Positions 54,530 through 64,000 of a DNA stretch of 64,000 bases are shown here, piece by piece (positions within the stretch are counted from its first letter, which is position 1; every line of letters begins with the position of its first letter). The translations under genes and the position numbers were made by a program. Source of the DNA: Agrypnia vestita (lineage: Eukaryota > Arthropoda > Insecta > Trichoptera > Phryganeidae); contig JADDOH010002295.1 in the NCBI GenBank assembly GCA_016648135.1, positions 120,122-184,121 of the forward strand, given 5' to 3'. The notes under the pieces are model-generated. The model saw nothing but the letters and a program-made list of their open reading frames with translations. It made no database searches and was not told the DNA's origin.

Positions 54530-56299
54530 TACATAGATAAAATAATATCTAGTTATTTTTGTAGTTCGGGCATATGGTTAAAAGGATAACTGAATGAACA
54601 AAGTATGACAGTTATGTAAAACCTCATCTCATATCCTCTCACATTATTGTTTTTAAACGTGGTTCATCAATATCTTATTCGGACTCTGTGTCGCCTATAG
54701 AAGACATAGATTGGCAGTTGGAAAAAATCTCTGTTTGGCATTGTATCATTTTACAAATTAGTTAAGCTTACCATCAATAGATATTACTAGTGGTATATTG
54801 AAACCCAAATTTGAAATATTTTAAGAATTGTAAAAATGTTGTTAACGATGAATTAACGGACCGATTATGATTATCCTTTGAGTCCCAAAAGAATATATAC
54901 ATCTGTATCTATCTCTACAAGACTCGCTTTTATTCCATACTCATAAATTTCAACTCAGATTGTACAGACATGTGATGCGAAGGGAGGAAAATCGCACGTT
55001 TTATAAAACTTTGAGTACTTATCAGTCTTTATATAATGTTTAGAAGACAAAGAAGAAGAATGATGAATTTCACCATCAAATTGCAAGGATTTTGACTGAC
55101 TCAAACATAGATAAAGAGAGCGACACCAAAGATATTATATATTATAGGGTGTTTGTACGCTACGCGATTCGCCACGTACGTGGGGGATGGCGGGAAATGG
55201 GATCAGGAATAGAAAGGTTAAGAGGAATGACGAGACGAAAAATGGACTGTATTGGTCGAGAAAGGGAGAAACGTTTCGACTCACCTTTATCTCTCGGCGC
55301 CCCTTCCAGATATCACCTCACCAAACACTTGATAATCCCGTTATCCAGGGGTGTCGAGACAAGAGAATGTTTATAATATGCACAATTAAATACAAGACGA
55401 GAATTCAACAATACAAGACAAGAAAAAACAAAACGAGAATGACAGGGCAGGAGGCTAGAAAATCTGTAGTGTCGCTTCAACAACGAGATAGTGAGACTTG
55501 TCGAAACGAAAGGTAAACTGGTACTCTGGCAGGTAGGATAAATTTCGATAGAGACAAATCAGCATTACCACCCATTAAAAAACAATATTCTGTAAAATCG
55601 GTTTCTGCGCCAACGTGACGTTACGAATATCGAGCAGTGTTCCTGTGCACGTAGTAATAAGCGTCACCCACCCCAAGACTCCGTAACTTACTATCGACCG
55701 GCCCGAGAGATGCCCCCTTCAAATCCTCGGTGTACAGCCGCGCGTACATTATTAATTCACCTGGTAATAGTATTGCGAAACAAGTTTACGCAGCTTCCCG
55801 ACTCCGGAGCCAGGAAGGGTTCCGATACTATTACACAAACATACACACCTCGTGAGTATCCCTTAATTAAACATGAAAATTGACGAGGTTTCGCCAAAGT
55901 CTAGAAATTCGTATCTCGCCCGGCGTCCCGTTTGATTTGTTAATTATTTGTGGTTAACTTCAGATTATGGGGGCAAACTGCGTAACTCCTCAAAGGGGAG
56001 AGCCACTCGGGCGGAACACTTTTCGCTTCATCCGAATGAATCAATAAAGAAGCCGGTTGAGACCATCGTTCCCGATTCCCTCAATTATTTACCAACTTTG
56101 TTTGAAATGTTTTCGGTAATGAAATACTTTCGCATTCACAACTTTCTACTTTAAAACATCAATAACGCGCTTCTTGTATTGTGGTAGTTACGTTACAACC
56201 TAATTCGTGTTTTGTGTTCTTATTTTTCTTCGTCTCGCCCTTGTCAGAGCGCCGATGGCAGCTGAAATTATTTATAATCTTACCACGCAGGAGAACTTG
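54530..56299. other. Single-copy-looking DNA
   Basis: 55590-56150 has moderate GC and few repeats and resembles ordinary intergenic or intronic DNA. Open frames at 55092-55516 have no domain. No gene supported. Confidence 0.35.
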
Positions 56300-56490
56300 T
56301 CTAGATTTAAACTTAGATTTAAACTCTAAAAGTAAAAATTACTTTTTTGTCTACCAGTTTCGGGACGTAACCCGTCTCTTCGTCAAGATAACCACTACGC
56401 AAGCATGTAAATATCACTACACACCCATAGTATTATTTACATACCAACACCTACACAAAATACTCTTCACATGCGTGTTACTCTAACTAA
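56300..56490 (-). mobile_element. Penelope-like tail with decayed hammerhead
   Basis: Minus strand: upstream part (GTAACACGCATGTGAAGAG, ACTATGGGTGTGTAGTG) aligns with 33845-33925. Then TTGACGA (complement of 56380-56386), helix II GACG-GGTTA-CGTC, GAAA (56358-56361), CTGG, TA, GAC. The first core base is changed and helix I is weak. Confidence 0.55.
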
Positions 56491-57077
56491 AGGCCAACAT
56501 GAACCTGTAGGCCTTTTTAAATATTTATTCAAAAGTATTAATGTACATGGGTTCGTTTGCGATTAAGTTTAATCTTAAGCCATCATCCAGAGAAAAATAT
56601 TTTCTTTAAATTTCAGAACTGCCTGTATATTTCAGAAGTCGATTGCTTCGTAACTTTCCCCGAAAATTAATTTAGTTTAGTTGGCGAGTAACTGCTTTCT
56701 ATGTATAATGTTCATGTACTTGTACATACGTTCTTCTCGGATACACGTATGTATGTCTTCTCCTGTATCGCTTATGTAATATTGAGTTTGCTACTCGGCA
56801 TCGCCCACGAATTGTATTCTTGTATATGTATATCCCTTTCATATTCCCGTACACTTTAGGAAAAAAGCTGAAAAAATATGCCTTAAGAAATAAGAAAGAC
56901 GAAACAAACCAAGTTATTACAAATGACTTACTTAGCAAATCGAATTCAAATAAATTTCGTAGTTTCTCCACACGTTCCTTAAAAGAACTCTTCTCTTTTT
57001 CTCAAAACGTCAAAAAATATTGAACCAACAAAATTTTCATACCTCGTGATCGACATGACAGTTCAGGCGGAATAGTC
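56491..57077. other. AT-rich DNA, no gene
   Basis: No feature seen. Confidence 0.4.
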
Positions 57078-57440
57078 ACGTTTATCTAGAAATTCCAAGC
57101 AGATTTCCCGTTTAATAAGTGAGATATAATTGAAGTCTTCCGAAAATTTTCGAAGAATTTAGAATCACTACTAAACTATTCCGGAAACTTCGAGAACATC
57201 GGGTCTTTATAAATACGCGACGGCATTGCGCCGCAGACACAATTGTTGTTGTTTTAACAGAAGCGAAACCAGAGATGAACAAGCGAAAGCGACGATTCAG
57301 TGTGGCCAGCGAAATACATTACGAGAGTACCTACCGGTCATTATGTGTATAAGTTCGATCACAGACGTGCGAGTACCCACCATAAGCCACTTTCTCTGAC
57401 TTGCACGACTTCTAAAGTTCTCTAAAAGATTTTCCCCTCA
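57078..57440 (+). mobile_element. LTR-like remnant L5 with promoter
   Basis: Heat-shock units (next entry), TATA box TATAAATA at 57208, then AAGCGAAAGCGACGATTC, GTGTGGCCAGCGAAATAC, ACGAGAGTACCTACCG and ATCACAGACGTGCGAGTA, in the order found in L2 and L4. No gag or pol; the LINE at 57464 follows directly. Confidence 0.5.
57178..57197 (+). promoter_or_regulatory. Heat-shock element, four perfect pentamers by a TATA box
   Basis: ATTCC GGAAA CTTCG AGAAC, ending about 10 bp upstream of the TATAAATA box. Arrangement as in L4 (three units). Confidence 0.65.
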
Positions 57441-57463
57441 AAATGTGCAATATTATCTCATAA

Positions 57464-57960
57464 CTAACTAACTAACCATCACGCCGTTTCTGCGCAAGGG
57501 TAGGCAGAGAGGATTGAACGCCAGACTCTTCTATCCTGGCACACCACTTTTGCTTCGGCCACATTCATACATCTTCGCATACAAGTTCTACGGCTGTTGC
57601 GGCTTTTAACAGGGCCAACCTCAAATACTTGCAGTATCTGATCGTATCGGACGCCCTCTATTACTGTTGCCTTCAACACTCGCCTCATATATTTTCTTAA
57701 CTCTCCTTTCCTCGCCCATATGTTTCACATGACCGAACCATCTCAGCACTCGTTTCTTTATTCCATCTACCACACTACAGCCAGGATTGCATTCGCGTGT
57801 AATTTGTTCATTCCTCACTCTATCGACCAAAGATTTTCCACACAGGCGTCTTAGTGACCGCATTTCTACCGCATCCAGTCTACTTCCATTCTTTTTTTGC
57901 CAATTCCAGGCTTCACTTCTATACATCAGGGTTGGCACTGGAACGCCATTAGCGCTAATA
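57464..57960 (-). pseudogene. LINE 3' end, family A (minus strand)
   Basis: Frames 57938-57621 and 57688-57479 read MPTLMYRSEAWNWQKKNGSR, LDAVEMRSLRRLCGKSLVDR, VRNEQITRECNPGCSVVDGI, RVLRWFGHVKHMGEERRVKK, IYEASVEGNSNRGRP, then (after a frameshift) VCQDRRVWRSILSAYP and stop. The tail is an AGTT run (57464-57477). It is the best-preserved family-A end here. Confidence 0.8.
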
Positions 57961-58021
57961 TGTTTATGATCGCGTAATTAATATGTTTAATGGACTTTAG
58001 CGCAGACGTTACAACAATGAG

Positions 58022-58325
58022 CTCTATACTCTATTTAAGGAGCCAAACGTCACAAAATTTATAAAACTGGGAAGACTTCGGTGGCTGGGTCATGTGTAGA
58101 GAATGTCCGAGCATCATGCACCTAAGTCCCTGCTGAACTCAAGGCCAATAGGGCGAAGGAGCTTAGGAAGGCCAAAATTAAGATGGAGTGACAACGTCCT
58201 CAAAGATATCTCTGCCTTAGAGCTTCGAAACTGGAGAGAGCTGGCACTAGACTGAGATGAGTGGAGGAAAATTATTGAGGAGGCCAAGACCCACCAAGGG
58301 TTGTAGTACCAAGAATGATGATGAA
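58022..58325 (+). pseudogene. LINE 3' end, family H (copy 2)
   Basis: Plus frame: LYTLFKEPNVTKFIKLGRLR, WLGHV, stop, RMSEHHAPKSLLNSRPIGRR, SLGRPKLRWSDNVLKDISAL, ELRNWRELALD, stop, DEWRKIIEEAKTHQGL, stop, then a short GAT tail. Two internal stops. Nearly identical to 43920-44165 but extends further 5'. Confidence 0.8.
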
Positions 58326-58532
58326 TTGATATGCTTATCAGTTGAACAAAAAAAATCTCCTCTCTTATCTTTTTAGGGACTTTTCTATCATAGTGCACTC
58401 CCTGATCCATTTGATTCCTCACGGTATCACATGATTCCTCTTTCGTTCCGGACCAAAATACTGTGACGTCTCCCGCCCGGGCACATTCTCTCAAAGCGCC
58501 GGGCGGGGGGCGCGGATCTCTCAAAGATCGGC

Positions 58533-58605
58533 GCCCTTCAGCGGGCGGGATTCGCACCCACCCGCACAGCCGAGCGGTCTAATCTTGGCTGCATGCGTGC
58601 CGTCA
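58533..58605 (-). repeat. tRNA-like segment inside the LTR region
   Basis: Minus strand contains GACCGCTCGGCTGTGCGGGT followed by GGGTGCGAATCCCGCC, a B-box-like block with pairing arms, and plus strand contains GCCGAGCGGTCTAA, an A-box look-alike. No complete cloverleaf was found. May be a SINE fragment. Confidence 0.3.
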
Positions 58606-58873
58606 CACACACACGCACAACCATCCACATGGGTCGCTGATATTCGGAAAGGAGGTACAAAATAATAAGTCTGGTTCTGTCGACAGTAATTCTTGTATAT
58701 TTACATGAAAAATTAAGCAAGAATAAGAATAACAAGAGAGATACAAATATTTACATGAACAATAGGGAGATACATACTAGACTTAACTAAACTTAAGTAG
58801 GCCTATACTAAACTAACCTAATCTCCATTAGCCCCTATACTAAGTCTAAACTATACCTAGCTCTATTACCGTC

Positions 58874-59075
58874 GTGGGAACTTCCCGCCCGCCCCCCGGG
58901 GGGATACCTCCACAGCGCGCTTCAGTGTCATCCAGACACTCAGGCTGCCTTCACAGCCTCAGCACCGCCAGGTGCTACGTGGGAACTTCCCGCCCGCCTC
59001 CAGGCGGGATACCTCCACAGCGCGCTACAGTGTCAGCTCAACACTCAGGCTGCCTTCACAGCCTCAGCACCGCTC
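58874..59075. repeat. 105-bp tandem repeat, two units
   Basis: Units start GTGGGAACTTCCCGCCCGCC at 58874 and 58979. Each contains GATACCTCCACAGCGCGCT and AGGCTGCCTTCACAGCCTCA. The period is a multiple of three, so an open plus-strand frame repeats 35 residues, but it is antisense to the element and probably a coincidence. Confidence 0.85.
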
Positions 59076-59380
59076 GTGACTGGAGCCTTCGGACCCCCCG
59101 CAATGCAGATCCACGGCGCCCTCCTCCAGTCCATCCTGGTGCTATGTGGGTCCTGGCCACAAAGTGCGCCTCCGGAGCGCCCCACCTACTCGGGTCCTGG
59201 TGGACGTGATGCCACTGCGGCACCTCGGACTCCCGGGAAGACAGCGTTGTCGGGGCTAAAGCCCTTATTGCGCTGACCCGGAAGCCCTCCGTTACCTCCG
59301 GCTGGAGATATCGGATGCGGAGTGACCCTCCTCTTCCGGCCACCTCCGCGCTTCGTCCTCCTACTCCCTCCGGGCGGTCG

Positions 59381-59755
59381 CTCGGTATACCAGCTACGAT
59401 TGTAGCCAGGGTCCAGCAGCGTACCTCCCACCTCCTCCGGAGGGCGCTCGGTATACCAGCTACTATTGTAGCCAGGGTCCAGCAGCGTCCCTCCCACCTC
59501 CTCCTTCTCGAGCCCACCAAGGCAATCAGGTCATCCGTGTTACGGGATGACCCAGAATCTATGCTGGCTCGCTCCCACTCTTTCCGAGTCACCCAAGGTA
59601 ATCAGGTCATCCGTGGTAGGGGATGACCCAGAATCTATGGGCGACTCGTCCAGGGGAGGGCCCGGGAGCCCTCCCCCTCCAACACTCCGGGGTTTGCTCG
59701 GTATACTAACCACTATTGTGGTCAAGGTCCAGGCAGCTCACCCCCTCCGACTCTG
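59381..59755. repeat. 66-bp and 76-bp minisatellites in the LTR region
   Basis: CTCGGTATACCAGCTACKAT units start at 59381 and 59447 (period 66), with a diverged third at 59697. Between them GGYAATCAGGTCATCCGTG units start at 59521 and 59597 (period 76). Repeats of this kind in U3 or R-U5 are common in long LTRs and may hold regulatory sites. Confidence 0.85.
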
Positions 59756-60176
59756 AATTCTTTGGGGTTCTGAGAGGCCTTTTATACCCAATTTTTGATT
59801 TGCATCCCTTTCTTTCTGCTGTGATTTTTCGCTAAGGGCTGTCTTGTTCTCACACATTGCATTTTGGATGTTACATGTACTTCGGCCGCTTTCTCTTAGC
59901 CTTCATAAAAATAATTGTCGCAAAGTCATAAAATATAGACTTTTGCTGCGCACCGACAATCTGATGTTTTTATTGCTGACGGAACCCCGGTTTAGGGGAT
60001 GAAAAGGTGCCGCTGGCATCGCCGGCGGCGCAAAGTTTTATTGGTAGTGGCCGGGGTCTGCTGGCTGGATAGCGGTATTCTTCAGAAATATTAAAAATAT
60101 TTAATTATTAAAAGTAACTTTTTCAAATTTGTTACACTACCCCCTCCCCAAAACGTGATCGTCCCGATCACTTTTC

Positions 60177-63100
60177 TTATGTTCTTTCTCCTTGGTATGG
60201 GGCCAGTCTATCTATGTGGATGATTTTGGCCTTCTTATGCCCTTGTTGTATGTGGCATATGATGTCGTTGACTACTTTTATGACTTCGTAAGGGCCATCC
60301 CATGGTCGCATTAATTTGGGGCTGACTCCTTTTCTCCGGATCGGATTGAATAACCAAACTTTGTCTCCTTCTTGATATCTCGTTTCCTTGGCTTTCACGT
60401 CATACCGCGTTTTCATCCGGTCGCTTTCCATTTTTATATGCGCTCTTGCAAAATTATGTACTTTCTCGAGGCGTTCCTCTAAGCCATGGACGTATTCAAC
60501 AGCTGTCTGCGCGTTATCCCTATCTGGAGGTTTACCATAAAGCAGATCCGCAGGTAATATTAACTCTCTCCCCATTGCCATCATAGCAGGAGTGTGTCCA
60601 GTGGTCTCATGTCTCGAGGCTCGATACGCCAGGAGGAACAACGGTAGTATTTCATCCCAATCTCTTTGATTATCGTTCACAAACTTGGACAAGTACTGTA
60701 ATAATGTTCGGTTGAGTCTCTCAACCATGCCGTCAGATTGTGGATGCATAGAGGTTGTCCTTGTCTTTTTGACTCCTAATCTTTCCAGCATCTTCTGAAA
60801 CATGCGGGATTCGAAGTTCCTCCCTTGGTCGGAGTGCAATTCGCGCGGAACTCCAAATCGGGCCACAATACTTGTCACGATGGCTTCAGCGACGGTCTCG
60901 GCTTCCTGGTTCGGGAGTGCAATGGCCTCTGGCCACTTCGTGAAATAGTCGACGGCCAACAATACATAACGGTTTCCTCGGTCGCTTACTGGTAAAGGCC
61001 CTAGGATATCAATCGCCATTCTTTCAAATGGAACGCCGACATTGTACTGCTTCATTTTTGCGTGACGTCTGGTCTGAGGGCCGTTCTTAGAGGCACAGAT
61101 GTCGCAGCGCTGGCACCATTTTTCCACATCCTTGCGCCAATTAACCCAGTAGTATCGGTCTCTTATTTTATCGAGGGTCTTTCGGATGCCAAAATGACCT
61201 CCCGTCGGTGTCCCGTGCAGTTCTTCCAGGATAACGGATGACATATTTCTGGATAGTACAAGTTGCATTAGACAATCCTTCCCATTTTGCGGGTCCCACT
61301 CTCGATAAAGGCAATCGCGTTTCAATCTGAGCGAATTCCATTGAGCCCACAAAGCTTTTAAGCAAACGCCGTGAGGTGCAACTTCACTCCAGTCGGGTCT
61401 TCTACCCTCCTCTAACCATCTAATCATCATGGATAAATCCGGGTCATCTCTTTGCGCCTTTTTAATCCCTTCCTCAGACCATTGTTTTTCCCCTTCTAGG
61501 ATGATGACATTCGCAGATATTTGGTGATTCAGAGGTAGAATGTCGCTGATTCCAGTGTTTGTAGAGGTGTCACACTCACGGCTTTCCAACCGAGTGCAAT
61601 AATTGCAGCTTTCCATAACACAAGGTCTCCTGGATAAAGCATCTGCGTTACCGTGACTGCGTCCAGGTCTGTGTTTTATTTTAAACTCGTACTGTTGCAA
61701 CCGTTCTATCCACCTAGCAATTTGCCCCTCAGGTCTCTTGAAGCTCATTAACCAACGCAGGGCAGCATGATCAGTGCGGATTACAAACGATCTCCCAAAT
61801 AAGTAGTGATGGAAGTGCTGCACAGCTTTTACTATAGCTAGTAATTCCTTCCTAGTCACACAGTAGTTTCGCTCCGGTTTCCCAAGTGTTTTGCTAAAAT
61901 AGGCTATTACCCTTTCTTCGTTTTCTTGAAGTTGCGAAAGAACCGCTCCCACTCCCGTTTGGCTCGCGTCGGTGTCGAGTATAAAAACTCCTTCAGTATT
62001 TGGGTAGGCCAAAATTGGAGAATTCGATAAGGCTTCTTTGAGCTTATTAAAAGCCTGTTGGCATTCCACAGTCCAATCAAAATCGCGTTTTTCCTCTGTT
62101 AACTGATGCAAGGGCTTGGCAATCGTGGCGAAATTGTGCACAAACCTTCGGTAATACGTGCACAGTCCCAGAAAACTTCGGATATCGTGTTTATTCTTGG
62201 GCTCCGGCCAATCCTTGACTGCCTGAATCTTTGCTTCATCTGTTTGTATACCCTCCGCTGAAACTACGTGTCCCAGGTAACTCACTCTCCTACGAAATAG
62301 TTGGCACTTCTTTGGGCTAAGTTTCAAGTTCGCAGTACGAAGTCTTTCAAACACGGTACGCAGGTTATTTAACTCATCAGTAAAATCTTTTCCAGGCACT
62401 ATTATGTCGTCTAAGTACACCAGAGCTTGTTTCCATGTTACTCCTTTTAGTACAAGCTCCATCAGTCTCTCAAAGGTTGCAGGTGCATTACATAAGCCAA
62501 AAGCCATAACATTAAACTGCCATAGTCCTCCTTCTGATGCGAAGGCCGTCTTTTCCTTGTCCTCAGGGGCCATTTCCACCTGCCAGTATCCGCTTTGTAG
62601 ATCCAGTGTAGAAAACCATTTGGCACCTTCCAGCGCATCAAAAGTGGAGTTTATCAGTGGTAATGGGTATGAATCTTTCTTGGTCACCTCGTTCAATCTC
62701 CGGTAATCGACACAAAATCGTGTGGTACCGTCCTTTTTTTTAACAAGCACCACCGGCGAGGCCCATGGACTATTTGAAGGTTCGATCACTTTATGAGCCT
62801 CCATTTCCTTAATCAGGGCTCTGGCTTCCTCTTGCTTCCCTAAAGGGATTCTCCTAGGGGGCTGCTTTATAGGTTTTGTCTCCCCAACATCTATGTAGTG
62901 CTTGGTAATCTTTGTCCTACCAAAGTCATCAGGTCCATGGGAGAATATGTCTGCATACTCCAACAATAAGGCCTTCAACTGTATTTCTTCGTCAATGGAC
63001 AAATTTTCACAGGATCGATTGAAAAGTTCGCCAAGCTGCTCTGAGAACTCGCTATTATTCCTCACATATCTGGATACTGTCTGGTAGTCCAATACATCGG

Positions 63101-64000
63101 AGATCGCCTGACCAACTGCTAACAGCGTTCCTTTCTTTAGATAGGTTGGAGTTTCCGAGAGGTTAGCCACTCTAACTGGGACCAGGCGACCTTTTGTTTG
63201 CACCAGGGTACGGGCCACCAGCATATTAGGGGGTCCATCCGTAAAACATGATTCTATTAGCAGAGCCGTATTAGGTTCACATGGCTTGCTGAAGCAGGTG
63301 GAGACAATCATTTCACTTTTTGCCGCTAAACGACAGCCTTCAGTAGTGTGTAAGAGCGTCTGGAATATTCCTTGAGCGGCAGTTCTTGACAGGGTAATTT
63401 TCTGTGGGCCTAAATGTAAGAGCCCCTGGCGCACGTTGATGACTCCGTCAAATGTCCTCAGGAAATCAAGACCCAGTAAACACTCCTCTGCAATATCCGC
63501 TATGGAAACGGTATGCCGGAATACACATTTTCCGATGCCAAGGTTCAGGCTCATTTGTCCGATAACTTTTGTAGTGTCGCCTGTAGCAGTCCTGAGCCAT
63601 AATTCGGTAGCTGGTTCTCGTATTATTGGAGAGGGCGTGATCCTTTTAATCACGTCCGGATGTACGAGAGTAATGCTCGCGCCGGTATCAATGGTTATCC
63701 GACACATGGCGTCCTCCACAGTCCCATTTGTCCACAAACTGTCTTCCGTACCTATATGGTTTAATCTGAGAGTATTCGGCACATTTTCACCCGGTGGTCT
63801 CGTTACCACCTCTCGTTTGGGCGGCGATTTACAGTCTCGGGCCATGTGGCCTAACTTGCCGCATTGCCAACAGGATATTGGACCTGGACGTGCTCTCTGG
63901 TTCTTTGCAGGTTTCCATTTATTACTCGTCTGATCTCTTTCTTCTGCCACTACTGTCATTGTGCGAGTCGTTCGTCTTTGAGCCGAAGTGGCTAACTTGG
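60177..64000 (-). CDS. Ty3/Gypsy Gag-Pol polyprotein, 5' part cut by the window edge
   Basis: 1260 residues are open from the Met at 63959, and the frame stays open to the edge, so that Met is not the real start and most Gag lies outside. Order (numbered from that Met): zinc knuckle C30-C33-H38-C43; protease D91 (IDTGAS); reverse transcriptase about 370-560 with YLDD at 515-518; RNase H with D662, E705, D730; integrase zinc region H915/H922 and C952/C955; catalytic D983, D1044, E1080 (35 apart); GPY/F-type module about 1195-1255. It makes a cDNA copy and inserts it. Knuckle, protease and RT share one frame, with no shift. No env follows. There is no stop, so the copy may be young; the lineage within Gypsy is not assigned. 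Confidence 0.95.
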   Translation of the reverse strand, partial: KLATSAQRRTTRTMTVVAEERDQTSNKWKPAKNQRARPGPISCWQCGKLGHMARDCKSPPKREVVTRPPGENVPNTLRLNHIGTEDSLWTNGTVEDAMCRITIDTGASITLVHPDVIKRITPSPIIREPATELWLRTATGDTTKVIGQMSLNLGIGKCVFRHTVSIADIAEECLLGLDFLRTFDGVINVRQGLLHLGPQKITLSRTAAQGIFQTLLHTTEGCRLAAKSEMIVSTCFSKPCEPNTALLIESCFTDGPPNMLVARTLVQTKGRLVPVRVANLSETPTYLKKGTLLAVGQAISDVLDYQTVSRYVRNNSEFSEQLGELFNRSCENLSIDEEIQLKALLLEYADIFSHGPDDFGRTKITKHYIDVGETKPIKQPPRRIPLGKQEEARALIKEMEAHKVIEPSNSPWASPVVLVKKKDGTTRFCVDYRRLNEVTKKDSYPLPLINSTFDALEGAKWFSTLDLQSGYWQVEMAPEDKEKTAFASEGGLWQFNVMAFGLCNAPATFERLMELVLKGVTWKQALVYLDDIIVPGKDFTDELNNLRTVFERLRTANLKLSPKKCQLFRRRVSYLGHVVSAEGIQTDEAKIQAVKDWPEPKNKHDIRSFLGLCTYYRRFVHNFATIAKPLHQLTEEKRDFDWTVECQQAFNKLKEALSNSPILAYPNTEGVFILDTDASQTGVGAVLSQLQENEERVIAYFSKTLGKPERNYCVTRKELLAIVKAVQHFHHYLFGRSFVIRTDHAALRWLMSFKRPEGQIARWIERLQQYEFKIKHRPGRSHGNADALSRRPCVMESCNYCTRLESRECDTSTNTGISDILPLNHQISANVIILEGEKQWSEEGIKKAQRDDPDLSMMIRWLEEGRRPDWSEVAPHGVCLKALWAQWNSLRLKRDCLYREWDPQNGKDCLMQLVLSRNMSSVILEELHGTPTGGHFGIRKTLDKIRDRYYWVNWRKDVEKWCQRCDICASKNGPQTRRHAKMKQYNVGVPFERMAIDILGPLPVSDRGNRYVLLAVDYFTKWPEAIALPNQEAETVAEAIVTSIVARFGVPRELHSDQGRNFESRMFQKMLERLGVKKTRTTSMHPQSDGMVERLNRTLLQYLSKFVNDNQRDWDEILPLFLLAYRASRHETTGHTPAMMAMGRELILPADLLYGKPPDRDNAQTAVEYVHGLEERLEKVHNFARAHIKMESDRMKTRYDVKAKETRYQEGDKVWLFNPIRRKGVSPKLMRPWDGPYEVIKVVNDIICHIQQGHKKAKIIHIDRLAPYQGERT

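Larger units (their letters stand above)
58462..60136 (-). mobile_element. Probable 3' LTR of the Gypsy element
   Basis: On the minus strand the purine tract TTTTGGGGAGGGGGTAG (complement of 60137-60153) directly precedes TGTAAC at 60136, the expected LTR start. A TATA box (GGTATAAAAGGCC, complement of 59777-59789) and AATAAA motifs (near 60035 and 59968) lie inside. The proposed far end is GTCACA at 58462, where the GC-rich sequence ends. That would make a 1.68-kb LTR. The end is uncertain because the 5' LTR is outside the window. Confidence 0.5.

Noticed and set aside
54125..54589. 154-codon open frame
   Set aside because: It spans the whole TA-flanked MITE including both inverted ends, so it is an accident of a non-coding element.
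59056..59592. 178-codon minus-strand frame and overlapping plus frames in the 58.9-59.7-kb region
   Set aside because: GC-rich tandem repeats with periods divisible by three keep several frames open; no protein motif is present.
63436..63933. 165-codon plus-strand frame
   Set aside because: Antisense shadow of the Gypsy protease region.

Overview
This window looks like gene-poor nuclear DNA of an arthropod, most likely an insect and perhaps a moth or butterfly. It is AT-rich with sharp GC-rich islands, and I found no host exon, rRNA or functional tRNA gene that I could defend. Almost everything recognisable is mobile DNA: an intact mariner, the 3' two thirds of a Ty3/Gypsy element, many 5'-truncated non-LTR (LINE) 3' ends of several lineages, Penelope-like element (PLE) tails, tRNA-derived SINE copies, several MITE families and LTR-like remnants. 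The insect assignment rests on the mariner type, the LINE repertoire and a short CCTAA (TTAGG-type) array; the lepidopteran guess is inference from general familiarity with such repeats.

Layout. 1-8400: unassigned AT-rich DNA, a TTAA-flanked MITE, LINE 3' ends, a perfect 22-bp hairpin and a minus-strand SINE. 8400-20400: LINE fragments in both orientations, a 133-bp-arm inverted repeat, the first PLE ribozyme cluster (15.5-15.9 kb) and Arg-tRNA-like SINE heads. 20439-21719: the intact mariner. 21.7-28.3 kb: a PLE-rich stretch (inverted PLE ends, GIY-YIG endonuclease relics) and a 37-bp perfect inverted repeat enclosing a LINE 3' end. 28.3-38.3 kb: LINE ends, a tandem duplication, an interstitial CCTAA array, three PLE tails with hammerhead motifs and a RTE-like LINE end. 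38.3-49.2 kb: two copies of a 0.5-kb MITE with 7-bp target duplications, arrays of heat-shock pentamers, LTR-like remnants and a tRNA-like cloverleaf. 49-58.4 kb: more LINE ends, a SINE with perfect 11-bp target duplications and a 377-bp MITE. 58.4-64.0 kb: a minus-strand Ty3/Gypsy element (long LTR with minisatellites, then pol), truncated by the window edge.

Two signals deserve attention. First, about a dozen hammerhead-ribozyme-like motifs (CTGANGA box, short hairpin, GAAA box, tiny self-complementary helix III) lie at the ends of PLE remnants on both strands, often as head-to-head or tail-to-tail inverted pairs. The PLE-hammerhead link is known, so the interest is in density, arrangement and sequence variants. 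Second, perfectly phased heat-shock-element pentamer arrays (7, 6, 4 and 3 units) occur in repeat-derived DNA, and in two LTR-like copies they sit just upstream of a TATA box. Only the mariner transposase and the Gypsy pol are uninterrupted; everything else is decayed or non-coding.
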